A stretch of 64,000 nucleotides of DNA, taken from Buchnera aphidicola (Chaitophorus sp. 3695). Its GTDB lineage: Bacteria; Pseudomonadota; Gammaproteobacteria; Enterobacterales; Enterobacteriaceae. The stretch is from contig NZ_OZ060379.1 of assembly GCF_964058985.1 (NCBI RefSeq), forward strand, positions 62,001-126,000, in the 5' to 3' direction. The notes below the pieces were generated by a model. The model had not been told where the DNA came from. It saw nothing but the letters and a program-made list of their open reading frames with translations, and did not search any database. This document shows, in pieces, positions 9,135 to 19,872 of this stretch. A program made the translations under genes and the position numbers. The first letter of the stretch is position 1, and every line of letters starts with the position of its first letter.

Positions 9135-10091
9135 ATGAATCAATTAGAACAGTTAAAAAAATATACAAAAATTGTTATTGATAGCGGAGATATTGAAAAT
9201 ATTGAAAAATATACTCCATATGATGCAACTACTAATCCTTCTTTAGTATTAAAAGCTATACAAATGCAAAAATATCAATATTTATTACAAGAATCTATTA
9301 ATTATGCTAAAAAAAAAGGAGGAAAGAAAAATAAAATAGTTACTAATGCTACTGATAGAATTATTGTAAGCATAGGAGCAGAAATATTAAAAAAAATACC
9401 TGGAGTTGTATCTAGTGAAGTAGATTCACGTTTATCTTTTAATACGGAAAAAAGCATAAAAAAAGCAAAAAAACTAATTTCAATGTATGAACAAGAATTT
9501 GGACTTAATCGATCTAGAATTTTAATTAAACTCGCAGCTACTTGGGAATGTATACAAGCTGCAAAAGAATTAGAAAAAGAAAATATTCATTGTAATTTGA
9601 CTTTATTATTTTCTTTTGCACAAGCTCGTGCATGTGCAGAATCTCAAGTATTTTTAATTTCACCTTTTGTTGGAAGAATTTCTGATTGGTATAATATAAA
9701 TTATTCTAGCTCTCAATATCAATCATCTTTAGATCCAGGTGTTCAATCTGTAAAAAAAATTTATAAATATTATAAAAAATATTCTTATAAAACTATTATT
9801 ATGGGAGCTAGTTTTAGAAATATTAAACAAGTGTTATCTTTATCAGGATGTGATTGTTTAACTATATCTCCAGAATTATTATCAGTTTTACAATCTAAAG
9901 ATACGTTAATTCAAAAAAAATTAATCATTCCAAATAAAATTTGTTCTACTCCTATTCATACATTATCTCATTCTGATTTTCTTTGGTTACATAACCAAGA
10001 TCCGATGGCTGTAGAAAAATTATCTCAAGGTATACGTCAATTTGGAACAGATCAATATTTACTCGAAGAAATTGTTATTAAAAATATGTAA
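9135..10091 (+). CDS. talA: Transaldolase
   Basis: 318 aa (E. coli TalA/TalB 316-317). Transfers a dihydroxyacetone unit between sedoheptulose-7-P and glyceraldehyde-3-P in the non-oxidative pentose phosphate pathway. The Schiff-base lysine is Lys132 in [10 protein letters not shown]. The N-terminal DATTNPSL motif and [11 protein letters not shown] are both present. It is followed 46 bases later by transketolase on the same strand, so the pair probably forms an operon supplying erythrose-4-P for aromatic amino acids and pentose-P for histidine. Whether it descends from talA or talB cannot be decided here; talA follows Buchnera naming. Confidence 0.95.
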   Translation: MNQLEQLKKYTKIVIDSGDIENIEKYTPYDATTNPSLVLKAIQMQKYQYLLQESINYAKKKGGKKNKIVTNATDRIIVSIGAEILKKIPGVVSSEVDSRLSFNTEKSIKKAKKLISMYEQEFGLNRSRILIKLAATWECIQAAKELEKENIHCNLTLLFSFAQARACAESQVFLISPFVGRISDWYNINYSSSQYQSSLDPGVQSVKKIYKYYKKYSYKTIIMGASFRNIKQVLSLSGCDCLTISPELLSVLQSKDTLIQKKLIIPNKICSTPIHTLSHSDFLWLHNQDPMAVEKLSQGIRQFGTDQYLLEEIVIKNM

Positions 10092-10136
10092 TGTTTTATT
10101 TAATTATTTTTAAAAATTGTATATTAGGAGTAAAAA

Positions 10137-12137
10137 GTGTTTTCTAAAAAATATTTATCTAACGCTATTCGAGCTATTAGTATAGATGCTGTACAAAGAG
10201 CAAAATCTGGGCATCCAGGTATGCCAATGGGTATGGCTGATATTGCAGACATATTATGGAGGTTTTTTTTTAAACATAATCCTAACAATCCATTATGGGA
10301 TAATAGAGATCGATTTATTCTGTCTAATGGACATGGTTCGATTTTACTTTATAGTTTATTACATTTAACTGGATATAAATTAAGTATATCTGATTTAAAA
10401 AATTTTCGTCAATTAGGTTCTAAAACTCCTGGTCATCCAGAAATTGGTTATACTCCAGGTATAGAGACTACTACTGGTCCTTTAGGACAAGGTTTATCTA
10501 CAGCAATAGGAATGGCTATATCTGAGCGTTTATTAAGATTTCATTTTAATCGTCCTAAATTTAAAATTATAGATCATTATACTTGGGTATTTGCTGGAGA
10601 TGGTTGTTTAATGGAAGGAATATCGCATGAAGCGTGTTCTTTAGCTGGAACTTTGTGTTTAGAAAAATTAATTTTACTATATGATAAAAATAATATTTCT
10701 ATAGATGGAAAGACAGATTCTTGGTTTTCTGATGATACAAAAAAAAGATTTCAAGCTTATAATTGGTATGTAATTAATAATGTTAATGGACATAATTCGG
10801 AAGAAATTTTTGAAGCTATTAAACATGCAAAAACTATAAAGAATCAACCTGTGATTATAATTTTTAATACTATTATTGGATTTGGTTCACCTAATAAAGC
10901 TAATACGTCTGATGTACATGGTGCACCTTTAGGTGAAGAAGAAATAATTTTATGTAAAAAAAAATTAAATTGGAAATATAAACCATTTGAAATACCAGAT
11001 TTTATTTATAAAGAATGGGATGCTACTAAAAAAGGAAAAAAATTAGAAGATAAATGGAATAAATTATTTTTTAAATATTCAAAAAAATATCCTGAATTAG
11101 CAAAAGAATATTTACGTCGTATACATAAGAAATTACCAAAAAATTGGATAAAAATTAATAAAGATTTAATAAATTCTTTAAAAAATTCTACACAATCTTT
11201 ATCTACTCGACAAGCATCTCAAAATATTATTGAATATTTAGGTAAATATCTTCCTGAATTAATTGGTGGATCAGCTGATTTATCTCCTAGTAATTTAACT
11301 AAATGGTCAGGTTCTAAATCTATTAATAAACATTTTTATGGTAATTACATTCATTATGGTGTAAGAGAATTTGGAATGACATCTATAGCAAATGGAATTT
11401 CTCAACATTCTGGATTTATTCCTTATACAGCTACTTTTTTAATGTTTTTAGAATATTCTAAAAATGCAGTTCGAATGGCAGCTTTAATGAAAACTAGACA
11501 AATTTTAATATATACTCATGATTCAATTGGATTAGGTGAAGATGGTCCTACTCATCAACCTATTGAGCAAATTTCTAGTTTACGTTTAACTCCAAATGTA
11601 AGTGTATGGAGGCCATCTGATATTATAGAAACGGCTTTTGCTTGGAAATATGCCATAGAGAATCAGACAGGACCTACTGCCTTAATTTTGTCTAGACAAA
11701 ATTTATCTTTTAATAAAAGAACTGATATACAAATTAAAAATATTAATCGTGGAGGGTATATATTAAAAAATAGTTCTCAAGATTTAGATATAATTTTAAT
11801 TTCTACAGGATCAGAAATAGAATTAACTATGAATGTTAGTAAAAAATTAGTAAATTTAGGTTACTCTGTGAGAGTCGTTTCTATGCCTTCTACAGATGTA
11901 TTTGATAAGCAAGAAATATCTTATAGAAAACATGTTTTACCAGATAATATTACTAATAGAATTGCGATTGAAGCTGGAATTCCAGATTATTGGTACAAAT
12001 ATGTTGGATTAAAGGGAAAAATTATAGGAATTAATACTTTTGGAGAATCAGCTCCTGCGAATGATTTATTTAAAAAATTTGGATTTACTGTAAAAAATAT
12101 TGTTCATAAAGCTTTAAAATTAATAAAAAAATCATAA
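10137..12137 (+). CDS. tktB: Transketolase
   Basis: 666 aa (E. coli 663-667). Thiamine-diphosphate enzyme moving two-carbon units between sugar phosphates. It starts with GTG at 10137, seven bases after a clear AGGAG at 10126-10130. Seen in order: His26 in [10 protein letters not shown], His66 in LSNGHGS, His100 in TPGHPE, the ThDP/Mg motif with GDG at 154-156, and the pyrimidine-binding domain with [18 protein letters not shown]. The C-terminal domain holds [10 protein letters not shown]. It pairs with talA upstream. The symbol tktB follows Buchnera custom; tktA is equally defensible by sequence. Confidence 0.95.
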   Translation: MFSKKYLSNAIRAISIDAVQRAKSGHPGMPMGMADIADILWRFFFKHNPNNPLWDNRDRFILSNGHGSILLYSLLHLTGYKLSISDLKNFRQLGSKTPGHPEIGYTPGIETTTGPLGQGLSTAIGMAISERLLRFHFNRPKFKIIDHYTWVFAGDGCLMEGISHEACSLAGTLCLEKLILLYDKNNISIDGKTDSWFSDDTKKRFQAYNWYVINNVNGHNSEEIFEAIKHAKTIKNQPVIIIFNTIIGFGSPNKANTSDVHGAPLGEEEIILCKKKLNWKYKPFEIPDFIYKEWDATKKGKKLEDKWNKLFFKYSKKYPELAKEYLRRIHKKLPKNWIKINKDLINSLKNSTQSLSTRQASQNIIEYLGKYLPELIGGSADLSPSNLTKWSGSKSINKHFYGNYIHYGVREFGMTSIANGISQHSGFIPYTATFLMFLEYSKNAVRMAALMKTRQILIYTHDSIGLGEDGPTHQPIEQISSLRLTPNVSVWRPSDIIETAFAWKYAIENQTGPTALILSRQNLSFNKRTDIQIKNINRGGYILKNSSQDLDIILISTGSEIELTMNVSKKLVNLGYSVRVVSMPSTDVFDKQEISYRKHVLPDNITNRIAIEAGIPDYWYKYVGLKGKIIGINTFGESAPANDLFKKFGFTVKNIVHKALKLIKKS

Positions 12138-12186
12138 TACACATGTTTAAAATATTTTTATTGATTTGATAATTTGGGATATTTTT

Positions 12187-13320
12187 ATGTTAGAAGATGT
12201 TCTTTATTTAAGTAAAAAGTTAATTAAATTACCTTCTATTAGTCCTTTAGATTTAGGTTGTCAAAAAATTCTTTCTAAAAGATTACAAAAAATTGGTTTT
12301 TTTATAGAAAATATTAAAATTAATAATACAAATAATTTATGGGCTTATAAAGGACAAGGAGGTAAAACATTAACTTTTTTAGGTCATACAGATGTAGTTC
12401 CACCTGGAAATATTAATGATTGGAAAACAGATCCTTTTTATCCAATTATTAAAGATAATTTTTTATTTGGACGAGGATCTGCAGATATGAAGTGTTCCCT
12501 ATCTGCTATGATCGTTGCTACAGAATCATTTTTAAAAAATTTTACGAATTTTAATGGAAGAATATCTTTTTTAATTACTTCAGATGAAGAATCATTTGGA
12601 CATGATGGTACCAAAAAGATAATAAAAATTTTAAAAAATAGAAATGAGAAAATAGATTATTGTTTAGTTGGAGAACCTACTAGTGATGTACATGTCGGAG
12701 ATGTAATTAAAAATGGGAGAAGAGGTTCAATTAGTGCTAAAATAATTTTTTATGGTGTACAAGGACATATAGCTTATCCTCATTTAGCAACTAATCCAAT
12801 TCATAATTCTTTATATGCAATTAAAAATTTTGTGAATTTAAAATTAGATTTAGGAAATAATTTTTTTCAACCTAGTAGTTTACAAATTTTTTATATATCA
12901 TCAGGAAATAAAAATATTACAAATATGATTCCTGGATCAATGAAAGTTGGATTAAATATAAGATATAGTACAGAAATTTCGAAAGAAATAATTGTTATGA
13001 AAATAAAGAAAATTTTAGATAAATGCAGTTTAAAATATGAAATAAATTGGATTTTTTCAGGTAAACCTTTTATTACGAATTCAGGATTTTTATTAGAGAC
13101 TGTACAAAAATCTATTTTTCAAGTTAATAAATTTTTTCCAAAATTATCTACTTCAGGAGGTACTTCTGATGGAAGATTTTTAACTTGTATGAATTCTGAA
13201 ATTATAGAACTAGGATTAGTGAATAAGACCATACATAAAGCTAATGAATGTGTAAATATTAATGATTTATATAAATTAAGTAAAATATATATAAATATTT
13301 TAAAAAATTTATTTATTTAA
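12187..13320 (+). CDS. dapE: Succinyl-diaminopimelate desuccinylase
   Basis: 377 aa from the ATG at 12187 (E. coli 375). An in-frame TTG at 12166 would add seven residues not found in the family, and GGGA lies about 8 bases before the ATG, so the ATG is chosen. DapE is a di-zinc M20-family hydrolase converting N-succinyl-LL-diaminopimelate to LL-DAP for lysine and peptidoglycan. Metal and catalytic blocks are intact: GHTDVVPPG, GRGSADMKCSLSAM, DEESFGHDGT, VGEPTSD, and a C-terminal STSGGTSDGRF with the ligand His in VNKTIHKANE. It converges with dapA. Confidence 0.95.
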   Translation: MLEDVLYLSKKLIKLPSISPLDLGCQKILSKRLQKIGFFIENIKINNTNNLWAYKGQGGKTLTFLGHTDVVPPGNINDWKTDPFYPIIKDNFLFGRGSADMKCSLSAMIVATESFLKNFTNFNGRISFLITSDEESFGHDGTKKIIKILKNRNEKIDYCLVGEPTSDVHVGDVIKNGRRGSISAKIIFYGVQGHIAYPHLATNPIHNSLYAIKNFVNLKLDLGNNFFQPSSLQIFYISSGNKNITNMIPGSMKVGLNIRYSTEISKEIIVMKIKKILDKCSLKYEINWIFSGKPFITNSGFLLETVQKSIFQVNKFFPKLSTSGGTSDGRFLTCMNSEIIELGLVNKTIHKANECVNINDLYKLSKIYINILKNLFI

Positions 13321-13380
13321 AATTTTATATTTTGAACTTTATAAAGTTATAGACATTCAAATAAAACAATATAAATTTGT

Positions 13381-13422
13381 ATTGAAATATATTTCTTTAG
13401 AAATATATTTCAATTTTATTTT
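13381..13422 (+). terminator. Hairpin with 16-bp perfect stem between dapE and dapA
   Basis: ATTGAAATATATTTCT (13381-13396) and its exact complement at 13399-13414 are separated by two T residues, and TTTATTTT follows. The stem is A/T-rich but long and perfect. Its place between two convergent genes fits an intrinsic terminator for dapE. On the minus strand no T tract follows, so help for dapA would be limited to blocking read-through. Confidence 0.6.
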
Positions 13423-13438
13423 ATATAAATATTATATT

Positions 13439-14353
13439 TTAAAATAAAATAAAATGATTATATTTTTTTTTCATAATGGATAGTGGATTTTTTTTTAATT
13501 CATTTAATATAATTTTTTTTAATTTTTTTTTTGGTTGTATCATAGGTAATCTTAATATACTATTTTTAATTAAACCAATTTTTTTAGCAGCCCATTTAAT
13601 TGGTATTGGATTTGATTCTAAAAATAAAATTTTATTTAAATTAATTAATCTTTTATTAATTTTTCTTGCTTTAGAAAATTTTTTGTTCAAAGCTAATTGA
13701 CATATTTTAGAAATTTCTTTAGCTGCTATATTAGATGTTACTGAAATAACTCCATGCCCTCCTAATTGTATAAAATCTAATGCAGTGGAATCATCTCCGC
13801 TCAGAATAATAAATTTTGAATCTACTAAAGATTTTATTTGATTTACACGAGATAAATTTCCACTAGCTTCTTTTACTCCAATAATATTTTTTAATTTAGA
13901 TAATTTATATATAGTTTTAGGTAATAAATCACAACCTGTTCTAGATGGTACATTATATAATATTTGAGGAATAGATGTATGTTCTGAGATTTTTTTAAAG
14001 TGTTGATATAATCCTTCTTGTGAAGGTTTATTATAATATGGTGTGACGCTCAAACATGCAGATATACCGCTATTTTCAAATTTTTTTGTTAATATAATTG
14101 CTTCTTTTGTAGAATTAGCTCCAGTTCCTGCAATAATAGGAATTCTATTATCGGCAATTTTTAAAGTCAATAATACTAATTTAATATGTTCTTTTTTAGT
14201 TAAAGTTGAAGATTCACCAGTAGTTCCTACAGATACAATAGCTTTAGTTCGATTATATATATGATAATTAATAATATTTTTTAAACTATCTATACAAATG
14301 TTTCCTTTTTTATTCATTGGAGTGATTAATGCAACGATATTTCCTTTAAACAT
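13439..14353 (-). CDS. dapA: 4-hydroxy-tetrahydrodipicolinate synthase
   Basis: 304 aa from the ATG complementary to 14351-14353 (E. coli 292). Condenses aspartate semialdehyde with pyruvate, the first lysine-branch step. An upstream ATG (14363-14365) adds MVKK, but with the inner start the Schiff-base lysine in GVKEASGN falls at residue 161 and the catalytic tyrosine in LYNVPSRTG at 133, exactly the E. coli numbers. GTTGESSTL (about residues 43-51) is the pyruvate-binding loop. The C-terminus carries a short Lys-rich extension ending [11 protein letters not shown] that is absent from E. coli. Leftward, convergent with dapE. Confidence 0.95.
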   Translation of the reverse strand: MFKGNIVALITPMNKKGNICIDSLKNIINYHIYNRTKAIVSVGTTGESSTLTKKEHIKLVLLTLKIADNRIPIIAGTGANSTKEAIILTKKFENSGISACLSVTPYYNKPSQEGLYQHFKKISEHTSIPQILYNVPSRTGCDLLPKTIYKLSKLKNIIGVKEASGNLSRVNQIKSLVDSKFIILSGDDSTALDFIQLGGHGVISVTSNIAAKEISKICQLALNKKFSKARKINKRLINLNKILFLESNPIPIKWAAKKIGLIKNSILRLPMIQPKKKLKKIILNELKKNPLSIMKKKYNHFILF

Positions 14354-14510
14354 TTTCTTCACCATCAGTATAATTGTATATTTTTTGGTTTAAAAAAAAT
14401 ATATAAAAATTAAAGTTTAATAAAATTATTTTTATAAAATATTTTTATTTAAATTTTAAATTAGAATTTTTAAAAATACTTTTAAAATATATTTTTTTAT
14501 TTAAAAAATA

Positions 14511-15596
14511 TTATTTTAAAATTATATGTTTATTTTGTTTAAAACATTGAGCTTTAAATCTAAGTATGTGATCCATGATTGTTATTGCAATCATAGATTC
14601 CATTATAGGAACAGCACGAATACCTACACATGGATCATGTCTTCCTTTAGTTACAACATTTATAGATTCATTATTGATATTAATACTTTTTGCTGGAATA
14701 CGAATACTAGATGTAGGTTTAAAAGCACCCTTGACAATAATATCTTGTCCATTACTAATTCCTCCAATAATTCCTCCATCTCTATTACTTAAATAACCTT
14801 TATTATTCATTTCATCTCGATGTTCACTTCCTAATTTTTGAATTACATTAAATCCATCTCCTATTTCTACTCCTTTAACTGCATTAATACTCATAACAGA
14901 ATGCGCAATTTCTGCATCTAATTTATCAAATACAGGCTCTCCTAATCCTATTGGGACATTTTTAATAATAGTAGTAATTTCAGCTCCTATTGAATTTCCA
15001 TTTTTTTTAATAGTACGTATTAATTTATCAATTTTAATAATTTTTGTTTGATCTGGACAAAAAAAATCATTTTTTTCAATTTCTTTAAAAGATTTCAACG
15101 TACATTTAATATTTCCAATTTGAGATAAATATCCTTGTATGCATATTCCATAATTTTCTTTTAGGTATTTTTTTGCTATTGCTCCAGCTGCTACTCTCAT
15201 TGCTGTTTCTCTGGCAGACGATCTTCCTCCTCCTCGATAATCTCTAATTCCATATTTTTTTTGATAAGTAAAATCAGCATGTCCTGGACGGAAAGAATCT
15301 TTTATATTTTGATAATCTTTTGATCTATGATCTGTATTTTTTATTATTAATCCAATACTTGTACCTGTAGTTCTTTTTTTAAAAACTCCAGATAATATTT
15401 TTACAATATCAAGTTCTCTACGTTGTGTAGTATATTTAGATTGACCAGGTCTTCTTCTATTCAATTCTTTTTGTATATCTGATTTAGATATTTTTAAACC
15501 TGGAGGTGTTCCATCAATTATACATCCTATAGAATGACCATGAGATTCTCCAAAAGTAGTTACTGTAAATAATTTTCCTATAGTATTTCCAGACAT
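14511..15596 (-). CDS. aroC: Chorismate synthase
   Basis: 361 aa, the same length as E. coli AroC. FMN-dependent trans-elimination of EPSP to chorismate, the last common step to Phe, Tyr and Trp. The three family signatures are visible: [14 protein letters not shown] near residue 13, [20 protein letters not shown] at about 100-120 followed by [17 protein letters not shown], and the C-terminal [17 protein letters not shown]. Its stop is about 160 bases from the dapA start on the same strand. It diverges from smrB across about 225 bases of A/T-rich DNA. Confidence 0.97.
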   Translation of the reverse strand: MSGNTIGKLFTVTTFGESHGHSIGCIIDGTPPGLKISKSDIQKELNRRRPGQSKYTTQRRELDIVKILSGVFKKRTTGTSIGLIIKNTDHRSKDYQNIKDSFRPGHADFTYQKKYGIRDYRGGGRSSARETAMRVAAGAIAKKYLKENYGICIQGYLSQIGNIKCTLKSFKEIEKNDFFCPDQTKIIKIDKLIRTIKKNGNSIGAEITTIIKNVPIGLGEPVFDKLDAEIAHSVMSINAVKGVEIGDGFNVIQKLGSEHRDEMNNKGYLSNRDGGIIGGISNGQDIIVKGAFKPTSSIRIPAKSININNESINVVTKGRHDPCVGIRAVPIMESMIAITIMDHILRFKAQCFKQNKHIILK

Positions 15597-15821
15597 AATT
15601 TACCTTTTTTAAATAGATTTATTTTATAAATAATTTATTTTAATAAAATTTGAAAATATAAATTTGATAAGTTATTATTATAAAATAATTTTATAAATAA
15701 AATTTTATGTTTTCAATATTTCATAAATAAAATTTTTAATAAAAATTTCTTTATATTTTCATTGTATGTAATTTTTTTATATATAAATAATATTATAACG
15801 TAATATTGTGGTAGTAAGAAA

Positions 15822-16346
15822 ATGAGTAAACAAAATTTTTTAAAATTGAAAGATAAGTTTTTTTTTAGAAAATATTTTAAAGAAGCTAAAAAAATGATTC
15901 AGGATACTGTATATCATGTAAAAGATAATATATGTTTTATATCTCGTAAAAAAAGAAAAAAATATCAAGAACAATTGCACAGTAATTATTTTTCATGTTC
16001 TACTATAAAAAATAATTTTCATGAAGATCCACTTTATTATTGTAGAGATGATTTTAATAAAAAAAAATTAAAAAAATTACGAAAAGGATATTATATTCCT
16101 GAGGTTATTTTAGATGTACATGGATTTAATCAAGATCAAACTAAACAAGAATTAGGAAAATTAATATATTTTTGTATTCAAAAAAAAATTAATTGTATTA
16201 ATATTATGCATGGATATGGAAGAAATATTTTAAAAAAACAAATTCCAATATGGCTTTCTAGGCATCCAAATGTAATGGCTTTTCATCAAGCTCCTAAAAT
16301 ACTTGGATATGATGCAGCAATTTTAGTTTTAATTGATTTTTTATGA
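15822..16346 (+). CDS. smrB: Ribosome rescue factor SmrB (Smr-domain endonuclease)
   Basis: 174 aa (E. coli SmrB/YfcN 183). The N-terminal half is basic and poorly conserved. The C-terminal Smr domain (about residues 95-174) has LDVHGFNQDQTKQELG, the nucleotide motif NIMHGYGRNILKKQIPIWL and MAFHQAPKILGYDAAILVL, all closely matching E. coli. In E. coli SmrB binds collided ribosomes and cuts the mRNA between them. The tail ends at IDFL, shorter than E. coli. The location next to aroC, on the opposite strand, is the ancestral yfcN-aroC arrangement. Confidence 0.9.
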   Translation: MSKQNFLKLKDKFFFRKYFKEAKKMIQDTVYHVKDNICFISRKKRKKYQEQLHSNYFSCSTIKNNFHEDPLYYCRDDFNKKKLKKLRKGYYIPEVILDVHGFNQDQTKQELGKLIYFCIQKKINCINIMHGYGRNILKKQIPIWLSRHPNVMAFHQAPKILGYDAAILVLIDFL

Positions 16347-16436
16347 TGTAAATTTTTTACTTTTTTGTATATTTATATTAATTTTTTTATCAAATAAATT
16401 TTAAATATTTTTTAATTCAATATTAACAGTTTTTAT

Positions 16437-16466
16437 TCATATTTGTTAGAATATTTCTTGTATAAT
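16437..16466 (+). promoter_or_regulatory. Candidate sigma70 promoter for the his operon
   Basis: TATAAT at 16461-16466, with TTCATA at 16437-16442 as a possible -35 at 18 bp spacing, about 95 bases before hisG. In DNA this A/T-rich, TATAAT arises often by chance, so this is a candidate only. No His-rich leader peptide or strong attenuator hairpin is seen between smrB and hisG. Confidence 0.3.
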
Positions 16467-16561
16467 ATTTGATTAAAAAATATTTTATTAAAATTTTATT
16501 TTAATTATTTTATAATATTAAAAAAATATTATTAATAATTTTTTATAAAATTGAGGTTTGA

Positions 16562-17461
16562 ATGTTAAAAAAAAATAGATTACGTATAGCTATGCAAAAA
16601 TCTGGTCGTTTAAGTTATGATTCTAAAAAATTATTATTAAATTGTGGAATTAAAATTAATTTAGAGCAAAAAAAATTAATTTCGTTTTCTGAAAATATGC
16701 CAATTGATGTCATTCGTGTAAGAGATGATGACATTCCTGGATTAGTTATGAATCAAATTGTAGATTTAGGTATAGTAGGAGGAAATGTTTTAAAAGAGAA
16801 CATATTAAGTAAAAAGTCTTTTAATACAAAAAACTTATATAAATTATTATTAAATTTAGATTTTGGAATTTGTAGACTGTCTTTAGCATGTCGTAAAAGT
16901 AGTGAATATGAAAATTTACAATCATTAAAAAATTTTACTATTGCTACTTCATATCCATATATTTTAAAAAAATATCTTAATACAAGACATATAAATTTTA
17001 GATCATTTACTTTAAAAGGATCTGTGGAAATTGCACCTAGAGTAGGATTATCAGATATGATATGTGATTTAGTTTCTACAGGAGCTACTTTAGAAGCAAA
17101 TAATTTAAAAGAAGTTCATGTAATATATAAATCTAATGCGCAAATTATTTCTAGAAAAGGAAATATTTCTACTCTTAAAAAAGAATTAATTCATAAATTA
17201 ATTACCCGTATTCAAGGTGTTATGCAAGCTAGAGAATCAAAATATATTATGTTACATGCGCCTACTTCTAAGTTAAATCAAGTTATGTCTTTATTAAATG
17301 GAATTGAAAATCCTACTATATCTAAATTAGTAGGACATCCTAAAAAAGTAGTTTTACATATGGTTAGTAAAGAAAATCTTTTTTGGGAAACTATGGAAAA
17401 TTTAAAAAAAGCAGGTGCAACTTCTATATTAGTTTTACCAATTGAAAAAATGATGGAATAA
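16562..17461 (+). CDS. hisG: ATP phosphoribosyltransferase
   Basis: 299 aa, exactly the E. coli length. Joins ATP and PRPP, the committed step of histidine synthesis. Seen: [13 protein letters not shown] at the N-terminus, [13 protein letters not shown], the PRPP loop [14 protein letters not shown], and the C-terminal ACT-like regulatory domain of the long (feedback-sensitive) form, ending [18 protein letters not shown] about six bases before the ATG is a good Shine-Dalgarno. First gene of hisGDCBHAFI. Because the regulatory domain is kept, histidine feedback may still operate. Confidence 0.97.
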   Translation: MLKKNRLRIAMQKSGRLSYDSKKLLLNCGIKINLEQKKLISFSENMPIDVIRVRDDDIPGLVMNQIVDLGIVGGNVLKENILSKKSFNTKNLYKLLLNLDFGICRLSLACRKSSEYENLQSLKNFTIATSYPYILKKYLNTRHINFRSFTLKGSVEIAPRVGLSDMICDLVSTGATLEANNLKEVHVIYKSNAQIISRKGNISTLKKELIHKLITRIQGVMQARESKYIMLHAPTSKLNQVMSLLNGIENPTISKLVGHPKKVVLHMVSKENLFWETMENLKKAGATSILVLPIEKMME

Positions 17462-17468
17462 ATTTAAT

Positions 17469-18779
17469 ATGAATAATTTAAAGGGTATGGTTTTTTGGAA
17501 CGCTTTATCTAAAAAAGAAAAAAAAAAAATATTAAGTAGACCTATTTTTAATAAAAATAAAAAAATTAAAAAAAATGTCTCTAACATAATAAAAAATGTA
17601 ATTTTAAAAAAAGATGATGCATTAAAAAAATATTCTTTATTATTTGATAAAGTAAAATTAAATAATATTAAAATTCCAATAGAACAAATTAATATAGCAA
17701 ATCAAAAAATTGATAGAAATTTTAAAAAATGTATTAATCAAGCTATAAAAAATATTTATTCGTTTCATATTCAACAAAAACTAAATAATTTAAAGATTCA
17801 AACTATGCCTGGAATTATATGTGAACAATTAATACGACCAATCGATTCTGTTGGTTTATATATCCCTGGTGGTATATCTCCTCTTTTTTCTACTTTTTTA
17901 ATGTTAATTATACCTGCTAAAATTGCAGGATGTAAAAAAATTTTTGTATGTTCTCCTGCTCCTGTATCAGAAAAAATACTATATATTGCTAAGTTATTTC
18001 AAATATATAATATATATCAAGTAGGAGGAGCTCATGCAATATCAGCTTTAGCTTTTGGTACTCAAAGTATTCCAAAAGTAGATAAGATATTTGGTCCTGG
18101 AAATGAATATGTGACTGAAGCTAAACGTCAATTAAGTTTATTTTCTCAAACAGTTTCTATAGATATGTTAGCAGGACCATCTGAATTATTAATTATTGCT
18201 GATTCAAATTCAAATAGTGATTTTATAGCATCTGATTTATTATCTCAAATGGAACATGGAAATAAATCACAAGTGATTTTATTAACAGATTCAGAGAAAA
18301 TAGCGTGTTTAGTAATAAAAAAACTATATATTCAAATAAATACTTTTAAAAATTCTATATGTATAAAGAAATTTTTTAAAAAAAGTTGTATTATAGTTGC
18401 AAAAAATATTAAAGAATGCATTAAAATTTCTAATCAATATGCTCCAGAGCATTTAATTATTCAAACACGATATCCACGTGATGTTTTAAAGAAAATTAAA
18501 AATGCCGGTTCAATTTTTTTAGGATCATGGTCACCTGAATCTGCTGGAGATTATGCTTCTGGAACAAATCATGTTTTACCTACTTATGGATTGTCTAAAA
18601 GTTGTTCTGGTATTAGTGTATCTGATTTTTTAAAGAAAATTAGTGTACAAGAGTTAACTCAAGATGGTTTTTTAAAACTATCACCAATATTACAAAAATT
18701 ATCTTTAGAAGAAAATATGTTAGCTCATAAGAATGCTGTAGAAATTAGGTTATCTGCATTAAGGAATATAAAAAAATGA
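17469..18779 (+). CDS. hisD: Histidinol dehydrogenase
   Basis: 436 aa (E. coli 434). Zinc and NAD enzyme carrying out the last two oxidations, L-histidinol to L-histidine. Characteristic blocks: GLYIPGGISPLFST, IFGPGNEYVTEAKRQL, SIDMLAGPSELLI, the zinc site SQMEHG, the catalytic Glu-His in NQYAPEHLIIQ, and GSWSPESAGDYASGTNHVLP. It starts seven bases after hisG and overlaps hisC by four bases (ATGA), indicating tight co-transcription and probably coupled translation. Confidence 0.97.
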   Translation: MNNLKGMVFWNALSKKEKKKILSRPIFNKNKKIKKNVSNIIKNVILKKDDALKKYSLLFDKVKLNNIKIPIEQINIANQKIDRNFKKCINQAIKNIYSFHIQQKLNNLKIQTMPGIICEQLIRPIDSVGLYIPGGISPLFSTFLMLIIPAKIAGCKKIFVCSPAPVSEKILYIAKLFQIYNIYQVGGAHAISALAFGTQSIPKVDKIFGPGNEYVTEAKRQLSLFSQTVSIDMLAGPSELLIIADSNSNSDFIASDLLSQMEHGNKSQVILLTDSEKIACLVIKKLYIQINTFKNSICIKKFFKKSCIIVAKNIKECIKISNQYAPEHLIIQTRYPRDVLKKIKNAGSIFLGSWSPESAGDYASGTNHVLPTYGLSKSCSGISVSDFLKKISVQELTQDGFLKLSPILQKLSLEENMLAHKNAVEIRLSALRNIKK

Positions 18780-19843
18780 TTGATATTAATAAATTTACTC
18801 GCAAGAATATTAAAAAATTAATACCATATCAATCCGCTCGAAGAATTAAAGACAATGGAGATATTTGGCTAAATGCAAATGAATTACCTTTTGTACAAAA
18901 AAAAACTTTTTTATTTAATAATTTAAATAGATATCCTGATAAAGAATATAAAGTATTATTACAATCTTATTCTCAATATATAAAAATTAGTTATAAAAAT
19001 ATTTTAGCAACACGAGGTTCTGATGAAGCTATTGAGTTATTGATTAAAGCTTTTTGTGAACCAAAAAAAGATTATATTATGATTTTTCCTCCTACATATG
19101 ATATGTATAAAGTATATGCAAATATATTAAATGTTAAAGTTATTTCGATTTTACAATTAAAAAATTTTCAGATAGATTTAATAAATTTAAAAAAATTGAT
19201 ACAGAAAGTTAAATTAATTTATATTTGTAATCCAAATAATCCTACTTCTACTTTAATTAATCGTACAGATATTATAGAAATTTTAAAGTTTACTAAAAAT
19301 AAATGTTTAGTTGTAATTGATGAAGCTTATATAGAGTTTTGTTTACAACAAACTGCAATAGATTTAATGTATAAGTTTGATCATTTAATTATTTTAAGAA
19401 CATTATCTAAAGCGTTTGGATTGGCTAGTATTAGATGTGGTTTTATTATTGCACATATTAACATCATTAATGTTATAAAAAAAATAATTGCGCCTTATCC
19501 TTTATCTACTCCTACTTTACAGATAGCGCAATCTTTTCTTGTTAAAAGTAATCTTATCATTTTACAAAAAAATATTTTAGAATTAAATAAAAATAAGAAA
19601 ATTTTAATTCAAGAATTAAAAAAATTACCTTATATAGAAAAAATTTTTCCGAGTTCAACAAATTTCATTTTAGTATGTTTTAATTCTTCTAATAAAGTTT
19701 TTGTACAATTATTAAAACATAAGATTGTAACACGAGATCAAAATTTTAAAGTTTTATTAAAAAATTGTATTAGAATTTCAGTAGGAACATATAAAGAATG
19801 TATGAATTTAATAAATATTTTTAAAGTGATTCAAATTAAATAA
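18776..19843 (+). CDS. hisC: Histidinol-phosphate aminotransferase
   Basis: 355 aa (E. coli 356). Fold type I PLP aminotransferase producing histidinol phosphate from imidazole acetol phosphate. The PLP lysine is Lys212 in LRTLSKAFGLAS. Also present are RGSDEAIELL, CNPNNPTST, IDEAYIEF and the C-terminal arginine in CIRISVGT that binds the substrate phosphate. Overlaps hisD by four bases and is separated from hisB by 29 bases, the only real gap inside the operon after hisG-hisD. Confidence 0.96.
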   Translation: MIDINKFTRKNIKKLIPYQSARRIKDNGDIWLNANELPFVQKKTFLFNNLNRYPDKEYKVLLQSYSQYIKISYKNILATRGSDEAIELLIKAFCEPKKDYIMIFPPTYDMYKVYANILNVKVISILQLKNFQIDLINLKKLIQKVKLIYICNPNNPTSTLINRTDIIEILKFTKNKCLVVIDEAYIEFCLQQTAIDLMYKFDHLIILRTLSKAFGLASIRCGFIIAHINIINVIKKIIAPYPLSTPTLQIAQSFLVKSNLIILQKNILELNKNKKILIQELKKLPYIEKIFPSSTNFILVCFNSSNKVFVQLLKHKIVTRDQNFKVLLKNCIRISVGTYKECMNLINIFKVIQIK

Positions 19844-19872
19844 TTAAACTTAATAAATAAGAGAATATTGTA

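Noticed and set aside
10186-10368. 60-codon frame inside transketolase
   Set aside because: Same-strand shadow frame within a strongly conserved gene.
12166-12168. TTG as start of dapE
   Set aside because: It adds residues not found in the family; the ATG at 12187 has a better ribosome-binding site and matches the E. coli N-terminus.
14043-14264. 73-codon frame opposite dapA
   Set aside because: Antisense shadow of a conserved gene, without a ribosome-binding site; same for frames opposite aroC, leuA, leuC, tyrS, thrS and pheT.
14363-14365. Upstream ATG as start of dapA
   Set aside because: The inner ATG gives E. coli numbering for the catalytic Lys161 and Tyr133 and leaves GGTGAAGA as a plausible ribosome-binding site.
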